A stretch of 64,000 nt of DNA. Source: Lutibacter sp. Lineage in GTDB: Bacteria > Bacteroidota > Bacteroidia > Flavobacteriales > Flavobacteriaceae. The stretch is taken from assembly GCA_002733665.1 (NCBI GenBank), contig NVWM01000007.1, forward strand, positions 46,887-110,886, written 5' to 3'. Below are positions 41,451-48,977 of this stretch, in pieces. Below the pieces are notes generated by a model that was not told the origin of the DNA, did no database searches, and saw only the letters and a program-made list of their open reading frames with translations. Made by a program: the position numbers and the translations under genes. Each line of letters starts with the position of its first letter. Within the stretch, counting starts at the first letter, position 1.

Positions 41451-42662
41451 ATGAAACGTGTAATCGTTGGTCTTTCTGGAGGTGTAGATAGCAGTGTAGC
41501 AGCATATTTATTGCAGCAACAAGGCTATGAAGTCATTGGCTTGTTTATGAAAAACTGGCATGATGATTCGGTAACTATTTCTAACGAATGTCCTTGGCTT
41601 GAAGATAGTAATGATGCTATGTTGGTTGCTGAGAAATTGGGAATTCCCTTTCAAGTTGTTGATTTAAGCGAGCAATATAAAGACAAGATTGTTGATTATA
41701 TGTTCAGAGAATATGAAATGGGTCGCACTCCAAATCCTGATGTATTGTGTAACAGGGAAATCAAGTTTGATGTATTCTTAAAAATCGCCCTTGATTTAGG
41801 AGCAGATTTTGTTGCAACAGGTCATTATTGTAGAAAAGGTGAATTAGACACTTCGACTTCGCTCGGTGCAGGAAAAGAAGGAGGGAAAGTATATCAATTA
41901 CTTTCAGGAGTTGATGGCAATAAAGATCAATCGTACTTTTTATGTCAGTTATCGCAAGAACAATTAGCAACTTCGTTGTTTCCTATTGGCGAATTAACTA
42001 AACCAGAAGTTCGTAAAATTGCTGCAGAACAAGATTTAATTACAGCAGATAAAAAAGATTCACAAGGTTTATGTTTTATAGGTAAAGTTCGCTTGCCAGA
42101 ATTCTTACAGCAAAAATTACAACCAAAAGAAGGGGTAATAGTTCAAGTTCCTGCAGATTCTGAAATCTATAATAGATCAATTCCAAGATTTGTTAATAAA
42201 GAAGCAGAACTAGAATATTTATCAACTAAGTATAAATATAATTTAGAGAGTGGAAAAGTTGTTGGAAAACATCAAGGCGCTCACTATTTCACGAAAGGTC
42301 AGCGAAAAGGCTTAAATGTTGGAGGAACAAAAGAAGCGTTATATGTTATTGAAACGGATGTTGTAGAGAATGTAATTTATACAGGTGAAGGAAAAAATCA
42401 CAAAGGATTGTATAGAAATGTATTGTTTGTAACCAATGAAGAATTGCATTGGATTCGCACAGATTTGGCACTTAAAGATGGTGAGTCAATGGAAGTTCAA
42501 GCACAGATTCGTTACCGTCAAAAACATGAAAATGCTACTATTTACAAATTTGAAAAAGGGTTGTATGTGGATTTTGAAAACAAACAATCTGCAATTACTG
42601 AAGGTCAATTTGTGGCTTGGTATCTTGGAGAAGAATTAGTAGGTTCAGGAGTTATTTCGTAG
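41451..42662 (+). CDS. mnmA: tRNA-specific 2-thiouridylase MnmA with in-frame repeat insertion
   Basis: Forms 2-thiouridine at U34 of tRNAs for Lys, Glu and Gln. 403 residues from ATG 41451 ([20 protein letters not shown] contains the PP-loop). The catalytic cysteines are in [10 protein letters not shown] (about residue 103) and SQGLCFIGK (about 210). GHYCRKGEL, then [14 protein letters not shown], then [20 protein letters not shown]: the middle segment is not part of the family and its DNA matches the dispersed CTTCGACT...CGCTC repeat. C-terminal [13 protein letters not shown] and [15 protein letters not shown] ends are normal. Homologues are about 395 residues. Confidence 0.93.
   Translation: MKRVIVGLSGGVDSSVAAYLLQQQGYEVIGLFMKNWHDDSVTISNECPWLEDSNDAMLVAEKLGIPFQVVDLSEQYKDKIVDYMFREYEMGRTPNPDVLCNREIKFDVFLKIALDLGADFVATGHYCRKGELDTSTSLGAGKEGGKVYQLLSGVDGNKDQSYFLCQLSQEQLATSLFPIGELTKPEVRKIAAEQDLITADKKDSQGLCFIGKVRLPEFLQQKLQPKEGVIVQVPADSEIYNRSIPRFVNKEAELEYLSTKYKYNLESGKVVGKHQGAHYFTKGQRKGLNVGGTKEALYVIETDVVENVIYTGEGKNHKGLYRNVLFVTNEELHWIRTDLALKDGESMEVQAQIRYRQKHENATIYKFEKGLYVDFENKQSAITEGQFVAWYLGEELVGSGVIS
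41848..41870. repeat. Dispersed repeat core lying in frame inside mnmA
   Basis: ACACTTCGACTTCGCTCGGT resembles the CTTCGACT...CGCTC cores in murB (11693-11712) and at 37978-38048. It lies in the coding sequence and keeps the frame. Confidence 0.55.
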
Positions 42663-42685
42663 ATTAAAAAATTAGTTGAATTAGA

Positions 42686-42766
42686 TGTCATTTCGACAGA
42701 AAGAGGAACGAGTGACGAGAAATCTCTCGTTATGAGATTCCTCCTCATACTTCGTTCGGAATGACA
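42686..42766. repeat. Hairpin element between mnmA and nitronate monooxygenase
   Basis: TGTCATTTCGA (42686-42696) and TCGGAATGACA (42756-42766) are inverted with one wobble. Inner GAGAAATCTC and GAGATTCCTC sequences also fold. It has the shape and length of a miniature inverted-repeat element. Confidence 0.75.
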
Positions 42767-42829
42767 GCCAGTTTTATATTATTATCCGAAATAATTTATA
42801 AATTGCGTATCAAATAGAATTCATATTAA

Positions 42830-43762
42830 ATGAAAAATAGAATTACAGAATTATTTAATATTCAGTATCCACTTATTCAAGCAGGAATGATTTGGAATAG
42901 TGGTTATAAATTGGCTTCAGCAGTGAGTAACTCTGGAGGTCTTGGAATAATTGGAGCAGGAAGTATGTATCCGGAAGTACTTCGTGAACACATTCAGAAA
43001 TGTAAGAAGGCAACAGATAAACCATTTGCAGTGAATGTTCCGATGTTGTATCCACAGATAAAAGAAATCATCGATATTATTGTTGAAGAAGGTGTTGAAA
43101 TTGTATTTACATCCGCAGGAAATCCAAAGACTTGGACATCGTTTTTAAAAGAAAAAGGCATTACAGTTGTGCATGTTGTAAGTAGCGTTAAGTTCGCTTT
43201 AAAAGCACAAGATGCAGGTGTTGATGCAGTGGTTGCTGAAGGTTTTGAAGCAGGAGGACACAACGGAAGAGAAGAGACTACAACATTTACATTGATACCA
43301 ATGGTAAAGGAGAAAATTGCCATTCCATTGATTGCTGCTGGAGGAATTGCAACAGGAAGAGGGATGCTTGCAGCCATGGTTTTAGGTGCAGATGCTGTTC
43401 AAATTGGTAGTAGATTTGTGACGAGTTTTGAATCATCGGCACACGAAAATTTTAAACAAAAAGTTGTGGACACTCAAGACGGTGAAACCGAATTGACCTT
43501 AAAAGAATTGGCGCCTGTACGTTTGATAAAAAATAAGTTTTATAACGAAGTAAAAGAGTTGTACACTCAAAATCCAACGGTTGAAGAAATCAAAGAATTG
43601 TTAGGAAGAGCAAGAGCAAAGAAAGGTATGTTTGAAGGTGATATGGAAGACGGCGAACTTGAAATTGGTCAAATTGCTGGATTGATTCATGAGATAAAAC
43701 CTGCGGCTGAAATAGTCAAAGAAATTATAGAAGAATTCGAAGAAGTTAAAAGAAGTTTATAG
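42830..43762 (+). CDS. Nitronate monooxygenase / FMN-dependent oxidoreductase
   Basis: A 310-residue (beta/alpha)8-barrel FMN enzyme of the nitronate monooxygenase group (2-nitropropane dioxygenase, FabK-related). Visible parts are QYPLIQAGMIWNSGYKLASAVSNSGGLGIIGAG-type N-terminus (kept as residues 10-42), GVDAVVAEGFEAGGHNGR with the catalytic histidine (about 145), LIAAGGIATGRGMLAAMVLG and ADAVQIGSRFVTSFES for FMN phosphate. The exact substrate is open; FabK-type enoyl reductase activity cannot be ruled out. A promoter-like gap with a hairpin element precedes it. Confidence 0.86.
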   Translation: MKNRITELFNIQYPLIQAGMIWNSGYKLASAVSNSGGLGIIGAGSMYPEVLREHIQKCKKATDKPFAVNVPMLYPQIKEIIDIIVEEGVEIVFTSAGNPKTWTSFLKEKGITVVHVVSSVKFALKAQDAGVDAVVAEGFEAGGHNGREETTTFTLIPMVKEKIAIPLIAAGGIATGRGMLAAMVLGADAVQIGSRFVTSFESSAHENFKQKVVDTQDGETELTLKELAPVRLIKNKFYNEVKELYTQNPTVEEIKELLGRARAKKGMFEGDMEDGELEIGQIAGLIHEIKPAAEIVKEIIEEFEEVKRSL

Positions 43763-43764
43763 TA

Positions 43765-44148
43765 TTATTTACTGAAGAACATCAATTTAACAGCAACAAT
43801 TAATAGCATCACACCAAATATTTTTTTAAGTACAAGTTGATCTATTTTTAAAGCGAATTTCGAGCCAATATAACCTCCAACTATAAAAACAGCCGAAACA
43901 ATTAACGCCATTTTCCAATCAACTTGACCTGCTTTATGATAGTTGTAAACAGCCAAAAATGTAACTGGCGGAAGCATAACAGCAAGGCTCATTCCTTGTG
44001 CGTTGTGCTGAGTTAGACCAAGGAAAATAACAAATAAAGGAACCATTATAATTCCTCCACCAACACCAACCAAACCACTTAACATTCCTGCTGCAAGACC
44101 AATAATAATTAAAATTAATAGAGTAGATAATGTCATTTTAGGCTTCAT
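43765..44148 (-). CDS. Half-size TauE/SafE-type membrane permease
   Basis: A 127-residue protein with four hydrophobic segments and the family block AAGMLSGLVGVGGGIIMVPLFV near the start. Full-length TauE/SafE proteins are about 240-260 residues with two such halves, so this is a one-half version and probably works as a dimer; short forms are known in the family. The substrate (sulfonate/sulfite-type anion) is inferred. It is one base from the lytic transglycosylase gene and ends 2 bases from the convergent monooxygenase gene. Confidence 0.78.
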   Translation of the reverse strand: MKPKMTLSTLLILIIIGLAAGMLSGLVGVGGGIIMVPLFVIFLGLTQHNAQGMSLAVMLPPVTFLAVYNYHKAGQVDWKMALIVSAVFIVGGYIGSKFALKIDQLVLKKIFGVMLLIVAVKLMFFSK

Positions 44149-45081
44149 TTATTGAGGTAATTTGATTTGATATTTTTTGCCTGAAGCATTATTTAATTTG
44201 TTCTCTCTCAACCAAGGATTGTGAATTTTTAGATTCTTATAGTTTGTGCCAAATTTTTGTGCAAAGGCAGCAATATTAGTAATGACAGAGTCAACTTCAA
44301 CAGTTGTAGTGTATTCTAAATTATATAAATCTTCTTGGTCAAAAGAAAAACCATAATTTTCTGGATTAGACATAATCTCTTTGAGAGCCACAATTCTAAA
44401 TACATACCTTCCTGTTTCTTGACCTAAAAGCAAATCATAATAAGTTCCAACTTTTTGAGTTTTTAAACGTTTTGAAATTCCATAATTTCCTGCGTTATAT
44501 GCAGCCGCTGCAAGTGTCCAAGATCCTAAGCGTTCTTTTGATTTTTTTAAATAATCACATGCAACTTTTGTTGCTTTTTCAAGATGATAACGTTCATCAA
44601 CATTACTATTTACCTCTAATTTGTTTTCTCTCGCTGTTGCTTTCATGATTTGCCAAAATCCGCTTGCTCCTGCAGGAGATTTAACATTTTGCAATCCGCT
44701 TTCAATAACTGCAAGGTATTTAAAATCGTCTGGAATACCATTCTCTGCGAGTATTGGCTCAATGATTGGAAAATATTTATTAGCTCTTTTAAACATCAAT
44801 AAACCATTTGATTGCCAATACGTATTGACCAATAACTCTCTATCAATTCTTTCTTTGACATCAGTTTTTTCAACAGGAACACGTTCGCCAGCAAAATTTA
44901 ATCCTTCAGGAATTTTTAATGCTTTTATTTCATACAAATCACTTGTATTTTTTTTGCTTTGTATAACCGTCTCTGTTGCTTCTGTTGTTTCTTCTATTGT
45001 TGTGTTTTGTTTTGCATTGATCAGAACTCCTGCTATTAACACAATGCTCAAAATCACCAAAAATCTTAATGGTCTATTCAT
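44149..45081 (-). CDS. Lytic transglycosylase (SLT domain), exported
   Basis: A 310-residue exported enzyme with a signal peptide (residues 1-25, with VLIAGVLINAKQ). The SLT catalytic domain at about 105-240 contains YLAVIESGLQNVKSPAGASGFWQIM, where the glutamate of IESGL is the catalytic acid. AAAAYNAGNYGISKRL and YVFRIVALKEIMSNP complete the MltD-like domain. It cleaves peptidoglycan glycan strands. A C-terminal LysM-like stretch (VDSVITNIAAFAQKFGTNYKNLKIHNPWL) is likely. It precedes the TauE-type gene by no gap. Confidence 0.88.
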   Translation of the reverse strand: MNRPLRFLVILSIVLIAGVLINAKQNTTIEETTEATETVIQSKKNTSDLYEIKALKIPEGLNFAGERVPVEKTDVKERIDRELLVNTYWQSNGLLMFKRANKYFPIIEPILAENGIPDDFKYLAVIESGLQNVKSPAGASGFWQIMKATARENKLEVNSNVDERYHLEKATKVACDYLKKSKERLGSWTLAAAAYNAGNYGISKRLKTQKVGTYYDLLLGQETGRYVFRIVALKEIMSNPENYGFSFDQEDLYNLEYTTTVEVDSVITNIAAFAQKFGTNYKNLKIHNPWLRENKLNNASGKKYQIKLPQ

Positions 45082-45162
45082 AACTTTAATTTTTAAAAAT
45101 TCGTAATAGAAGTTAAATGTACTAACTTTTGAAGTTTTTATTGACTGAAATAATAGATTTAA

Positions 45163-45822
45163 CTAATTATTTATGTTTTCAACTATTATTTTACTTATTT
45201 CCTTCGCTCTATTAAGCACCATAACATGAGATGCATTTTTTATCTCAATACTGTTTTTTATATGCTTAAAAGGAAAAATATGGTCTGATGTACCGTGAAT
45301 ATGTAGAATATTTGGTAAAGTTTCTTCTTGTTGCCAATGCAAAACATTGTAAACGGACCATTTTAGATACAATGGATCACGTACAGAAAGGTACTTTTTA
45401 TATTGCTCAATACGTTTCTTTGCCATTTTTCCAAAAACAGTACTCATAAAGTTTTCGATGGATGTAATACTTTTAGTAGGAAATAATTTATATGCTCTGC
45501 TTGATTTTGCAAGCTTAAGCCTTTTTGGTAATTCGCTTTTATTTTTGATACTTGAAATTAGAATTATTTTCTTTGGATGTATAATTCTGCTCATTTCTTG
45601 TACCATAACTCCGCCAAAAGAAACGCCCATCAAAACAACGCTTTCTTCTGTGATAGTTTCACACATTCGTTTTGCATAATGTTCAATCGTTTCGTTGATA
45701 GATTCTGGTATTAACCATTCTAGCAAATGAATTTCAAAGTCTTCTTTAGGAAGTTTTACAAACTCAAATATCTTTGAACTTGCCGATAATCCTGGAACGC
45801 AATATATGTGTGTTTTACTCAA
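45163..45822 (-). CDS. Alpha/beta hydrolase
   Basis: A 219-residue alpha/beta hydrolase without signal peptide. The N-terminal strand is IYCVPGLSASSKIFEF. The nucleophile elbow is VVLMGVSFGGVMVQEM (serine about 70). The catalytic aspartate region is LHIHGTSDHIFPFKHI (about 180) and the late histidine is in KNASHVMVLNRAKEI. Substrate unknown. It is followed downstream by lytic transglycosylase and lies 43 bases downstream of the mtaB stop. Confidence 0.82.
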   Translation of the reverse strand: MSKTHIYCVPGLSASSKIFEFVKLPKEDFEIHLLEWLIPESINETIEHYAKRMCETITEESVVLMGVSFGGVMVQEMSRIIHPKKIILISSIKNKSELPKRLKLAKSSRAYKLFPTKSITSIENFMSTVFGKMAKKRIEQYKKYLSVRDPLYLKWSVYNVLHWQQEETLPNILHIHGTSDHIFPFKHIKNSIEIKNASHVMVLNRAKEISKIIVENINN

Positions 45823-45843
45823 TGTGTTTAATTAAATAGTAAT

Positions 45844-45876
45844 AGACCTTCTAGGTTTTTAAAACCTAGAAGGTCT
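45844..45876. repeat. Perfect 16-base palindrome overlapping the mtaB stop
   Basis: AGACCTTCTAGGTTTT (45844-45859) and AAAACCTAGAAGGTCT (45861-45876) are exact inverted complements around one base. The minus-strand TAG stop of mtaB (45868-45866) lies inside the stem. It resembles the palindrome at 11392-11422. Confidence 0.75.
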
Positions 45877-47203
45877 TGTTGTAAATCTCGTCAAACTTAA
45901 ACCGTACCAAACCATCTTCATCAATTTCTGTAAGTTTTATGGTATGAAGCGTATTTATCAATTCAGGATTCCATGGTGTTTTTACTTTTACGTAGTTTTC
46001 TGTAAATCCGTAGATAAAACCTTCTTTATTTTCACCTTCAAACAGTGCTGTCAATGTATTTCCTAACTGACTTTCATAAAAGGCTCTTCTCTTTTTTACA
46101 GATAAACCTCTTAACATCTTACTACGCTTACTTCGTATATTTTTTGGAATAACATCCTTCATATCAAAAGCCTCAGTATTTGGTCTTTCTGAATAAGTAA
46201 ATACATGTAAGTATGAAATGTCTAACTCGTTAAGATAATTATAAGTTTCTAAAAATAATTCATCCGTTTCTCCAGGAAAACCAACAATAATATCAACACC
46301 AATACAAGCGTTTGGCATTACTTCTTTGATTTTTGCAACTCTGTCATCGTACGTTTTTCGTAAATAACGACGCTTCATCTTTTTTAACAATTCGTCACTA
46401 CCACTTTGTAGTGGAATATGAAAATGAGGAACAAAACTATTAGAATTTGCAATAAAATCTATAGTTTCATTTTTCAATAAATTTGGTTCTATAGAAGAAA
46501 CACGTAAACGATGAATTCCATCGACATTATCCAACGCTTTTACCAATTCAAAGAACGTATGTTCATGTTTTTTATTCCCAAACTCACCTTTACCATAATC
46601 ACCGACATTAACACCTGTTAAAACGATTTCTTTGATGCCTTTTTCAGAAATTTCTTTGGCGTTTTGGAGTACGTTTTCTAAAGTATCACTTCGTGAAATT
46701 CCTCTTGCAAGCGGAATTGTACAATACGTACACTTATAGTCGCAACCATCTTGAACCTTAAGAAAAGCACGCGTACGGTCACCAATAGAGTAGGAGCCTA
46801 CATAAAAATCTGCATCTTCTATTTCACATGAATGAATTTCGCCTAAATCGTTTTTAGAAAGGTCGTTGATATAGTCTGTAACTTTAAATTTTTCGGTTGC
46901 TCCAAGTACTAAATCAACACCATCAACAGCCGCCAATTCCTCAGGTTTTAACTGAGCATAACATCCGATAGCAATTAAAAAGGCCTCTTCATTTTTTTTT
47001 AAAGCCGATTTTACAATCGTTTTAAATCGTTTGTCAGCATTATCGGTCACAGAGCAAGTATTTATTACATATATGTCTGCTTTTTCTTCAAAGTCAACAC
47101 GTTCAAAATTATCTTTTTGAAAATTACGAGCAATCGTAGAAGTTTCTGAGAAATTCAGTTTGCAACCTAACGTATAAAAAGCGACTTTTTTTTGTGAATT
47201 CAT
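45866..47203 (-). CDS. mtaB: tRNA t6A37 methylthiotransferase MtaB
   Basis: Radical SAM enzyme that converts t6A37 to ms2t6A37 in tRNA. 445 residues. The N-terminal UPF0004 domain has TLGCKLNFSETS, VINTCSVTD and AIGCYAQ cysteines for the auxiliary iron-sulfur cluster. The radical SAM triad is GCDYKCTYCTIPLARG (about residue 152). ISYLHVFTYSERPNTEA and a C-terminal TRAM domain (about 375-440) follow. The last codons and stop lie in a perfect palindrome. A TAAATTTG element is 20 bases upstream of the ATG. Confidence 0.92.
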   Translation of the reverse strand: MNSQKKVAFYTLGCKLNFSETSTIARNFQKDNFERVDFEEKADIYVINTCSVTDNADKRFKTIVKSALKKNEEAFLIAIGCYAQLKPEELAAVDGVDLVLGATEKFKVTDYINDLSKNDLGEIHSCEIEDADFYVGSYSIGDRTRAFLKVQDGCDYKCTYCTIPLARGISRSDTLENVLQNAKEISEKGIKEIVLTGVNVGDYGKGEFGNKKHEHTFFELVKALDNVDGIHRLRVSSIEPNLLKNETIDFIANSNSFVPHFHIPLQSGSDELLKKMKRRYLRKTYDDRVAKIKEVMPNACIGVDIIVGFPGETDELFLETYNYLNELDISYLHVFTYSERPNTEAFDMKDVIPKNIRSKRSKMLRGLSVKKRRAFYESQLGNTLTALFEGENKEGFIYGFTENYVKVKTPWNPELINTLHTIKLTEIDEDGLVRFKFDEIYNKTF

Positions 47204-47222
47204 TACTGTACTTTTATCGATG

Positions 47223-47230
47223 CAAATTTA
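47223..47230 (-). promoter_or_regulatory. Promoter -7 element TAAATTTG for mtaB
   Basis: TAAATTTG on the minus strand, 19 bases upstream of the ATG at 47203. It lies 12 bases from the divergent GNAT ATG. Confidence 0.55.
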
Positions 47231-47241
47231 CGATATAAATT

Positions 47242-47739
47242 ATGATATTTGAAACCGAACGCCTTTTTGTGCGAAAATTAGCATTCACTGATTTTGAGTC
47301 TTTTCATGAGATGCAATCAAACAAGAATGTGATGCGATTTGTGAGAGCAAAAGTCATGACGTATGATGATAATAAAAAAGATTTAAAAGATGTAATTGAG
47401 AAATATGATAATCCAACAAATGATTTTTGGATTTATGCTGTTGAACGTAAGTCTGATAGTGTATTTGTAGGTACAATTGCATTTGTAAAAGATAAAAAAG
47501 ATGATGAAATTGGTTATCGTTTTTTAGAAAAATATTGGGGAAACGGTTATGGAACAGAGATTATTCAAGGTATGATTTCGTATGCAAAAAAAATAAAATT
47601 CCCAAGTTTAATTGCGTATGTTTCTCCAGACAATATTGGTTCAGAAAAGATTATTAAAGGCGCAAATTTCACTTTTCTTGAATCTGTTTTATGTGAAGAT
47701 TTGGGCATTCCTGAGAATAAATATATATTAGAATTATGA
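47242..47739 (+). CDS. GNAT N-acetyltransferase
   Basis: A 165-residue acetyltransferase with the RimJ/RimL-type layout. It starts MIFETERLFVRKLAFTDFESF. The acetyl-CoA loop is YRFLEKYWGNGYGTEI (about 95-110), and IAYVSPDNIGSEKIIKGANFTFL is the usual last motif. The substrate (protein N-terminus, small amine or antibiotic) is unknown. Its stop overlaps the next gene by 4 bases (ATGA), indicating an operon. Confidence 0.86.
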   Translation: MIFETERLFVRKLAFTDFESFHEMQSNKNVMRFVRAKVMTYDDNKKDLKDVIEKYDNPTNDFWIYAVERKSDSVFVGTIAFVKDKKDDEIGYRFLEKYWGNGYGTEIIQGMISYAKKIKFPSLIAYVSPDNIGSEKIIKGANFTFLESVLCEDLGIPENKYILEL

Positions 47740-48041
47740 TAGCAAACACTCCAAAAACACCTTATTATGCTGTGATTTTTACATCAATAATGTCAAAAAA
47801 CGAAAAAGGATACAATTCAATGTCTGATAAAATGGTAGCATTAGCATCACAACAAGAAGGATTTCTTGGAATAGAATCTGCACGAAATGATATTGGTATT
47901 ACTGTTTCTTATTGGAAAAGTTTGGACGCTATTACTAAGTGGAAAATGAATATTGAACATACAGAAGCACGAAATTTAGGTCGCGAACAATGGTATGATA
48001 CATTTAAAGTTCGTATTTGTAAAGTAGAACGCGATTATTAG
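47736..48041 (+). CDS. Antibiotic biosynthesis monooxygenase-like protein
   Basis: A 101-residue dimeric alpha-beta barrel (ABM) protein. It shows YYAVIFTSIMSKNEKGYNSM, ASQQEGFLGIESARND and ISVSYWKSLDAITKWKMNIEHTEAR-type family pattern (kept short). Such proteins act as cofactor-free oxygenases or stress-related enzymes; the substrate is unknown. It overlaps the GNAT gene at its start and the convergent PorP/SprF gene by 4 bases. Confidence 0.82.
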   Translation: MIANTPKTPYYAVIFTSIMSKNEKGYNSMSDKMVALASQQEGFLGIESARNDIGITVSYWKSLDAITKWKMNIEHTEARNLGREQWYDTFKVRICKVERDY

Positions 48042-48973
48042 TTCTGTAAGTTATAGAAAGAACAAGATGGAGCATCTAACCAACGCCCTTTACTCTTAAA
48101 ATTAAAGTCTATCATTAGCATAACTTCATGTGAACTTAGATTGGTTCCTAAATCGGTTAATGTTTTGTCATAGGCATAACCAATTCTAAAATTTTTATTT
48201 AAAACTACCGCAAGCATTGCACTTGCAGAATCATTATAACGGTATGACAATCCTAATTCAATTCGATTGTTATATAAAATATTGGTATTAAAATCTATTG
48301 ATAAAGGTAAATTTGGAGCGTATTTTATCATTGTAGATGGTCTGAATTTTAGTTTGTCATTTATTTCAAATATAACTCCTGCAGTTGTAAAAATATTTAT
48401 ATTGTCGGATAATCCTGTTATATTTTCTGAATTGTCTATTCTAAATTGAGGTGTTTTCAATAAATAAGGCATTGATAAGCCAACGTAAAAGCGTTCATTG
48501 TAAAAAAATGCACCAACACCAACATTCATATGACTTCCTTTTAAAGAGGTGTATATTTCGTTGTCAGGAGTAATACCTTCTGCTAAATTATTATTAAAAA
48601 AAGATGCACCTCCTTTTAAACCGAGAGATAGTCTGTTTCGATCAGAAACAACTACTGTATAGGATGCGTCAATATTAATATTTGTGTTTTCTGCTAAACC
48701 TATTTTGTCATTTATTACAGAAAACCCTAAACCAAGACCATCAAAAGCTCTACCGTTTAAAGAAAAAGTAGTAGTTTTTGGGGATCCTTCTACACCAATC
48801 CATTGCGACCTTGTCAATAAATTAATACTTAAATCTGATCTTACACCAACATACGCAGGATTTATCGTCTGCATATTATACATGTATTGAGTATAATGTG
48901 GAGTTTGTTGTGCAGAAATAATTAAACTAAACAGGAAAATTAATCCACTAAAAATTGGGGTTTTTTGTGTCAT
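48038..48973 (-). CDS. PorP/SprF family type IX secretion membrane protein
   Basis: A 311-residue outer-membrane barrel protein of the PorP/SprF family. A signal peptide (residues 1-21) is followed by QQTPHYTQYMYNMQTINPAYVG, the diagnostic motif. Later strands include GLGLGFSVINDKIGLAENTN and LSYRYNDSASAMLAVVLNKNFRIGYAYD. It ends with MLMIDFNFKSKGRW. Such proteins are linked to T9SS substrates and usually encoded next to one. Here it follows the giant type B substrate gene by only 4 bases. Function as an anchor partner is inferred from this pairing. Confidence 0.9.
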   Translation of the reverse strand: MTQKTPIFSGLIFLFSLIISAQQTPHYTQYMYNMQTINPAYVGVRSDLSINLLTRSQWIGVEGSPKTTTFSLNGRAFDGLGLGFSVINDKIGLAENTNINIDASYTVVVSDRNRLSLGLKGGASFFNNNLAEGITPDNEIYTSLKGSHMNVGVGAFFYNERFYVGLSMPYLLKTPQFRIDNSENITGLSDNINIFTTAGVIFEINDKLKFRPSTMIKYAPNLPLSIDFNTNILYNNRIELGLSYRYNDSASAMLAVVLNKNFRIGYAYDKTLTDLGTNLSSHEVMLMIDFNFKSKGRWLDAPSCSFYNLQN

Positions 48974-48977
48974 TTAT

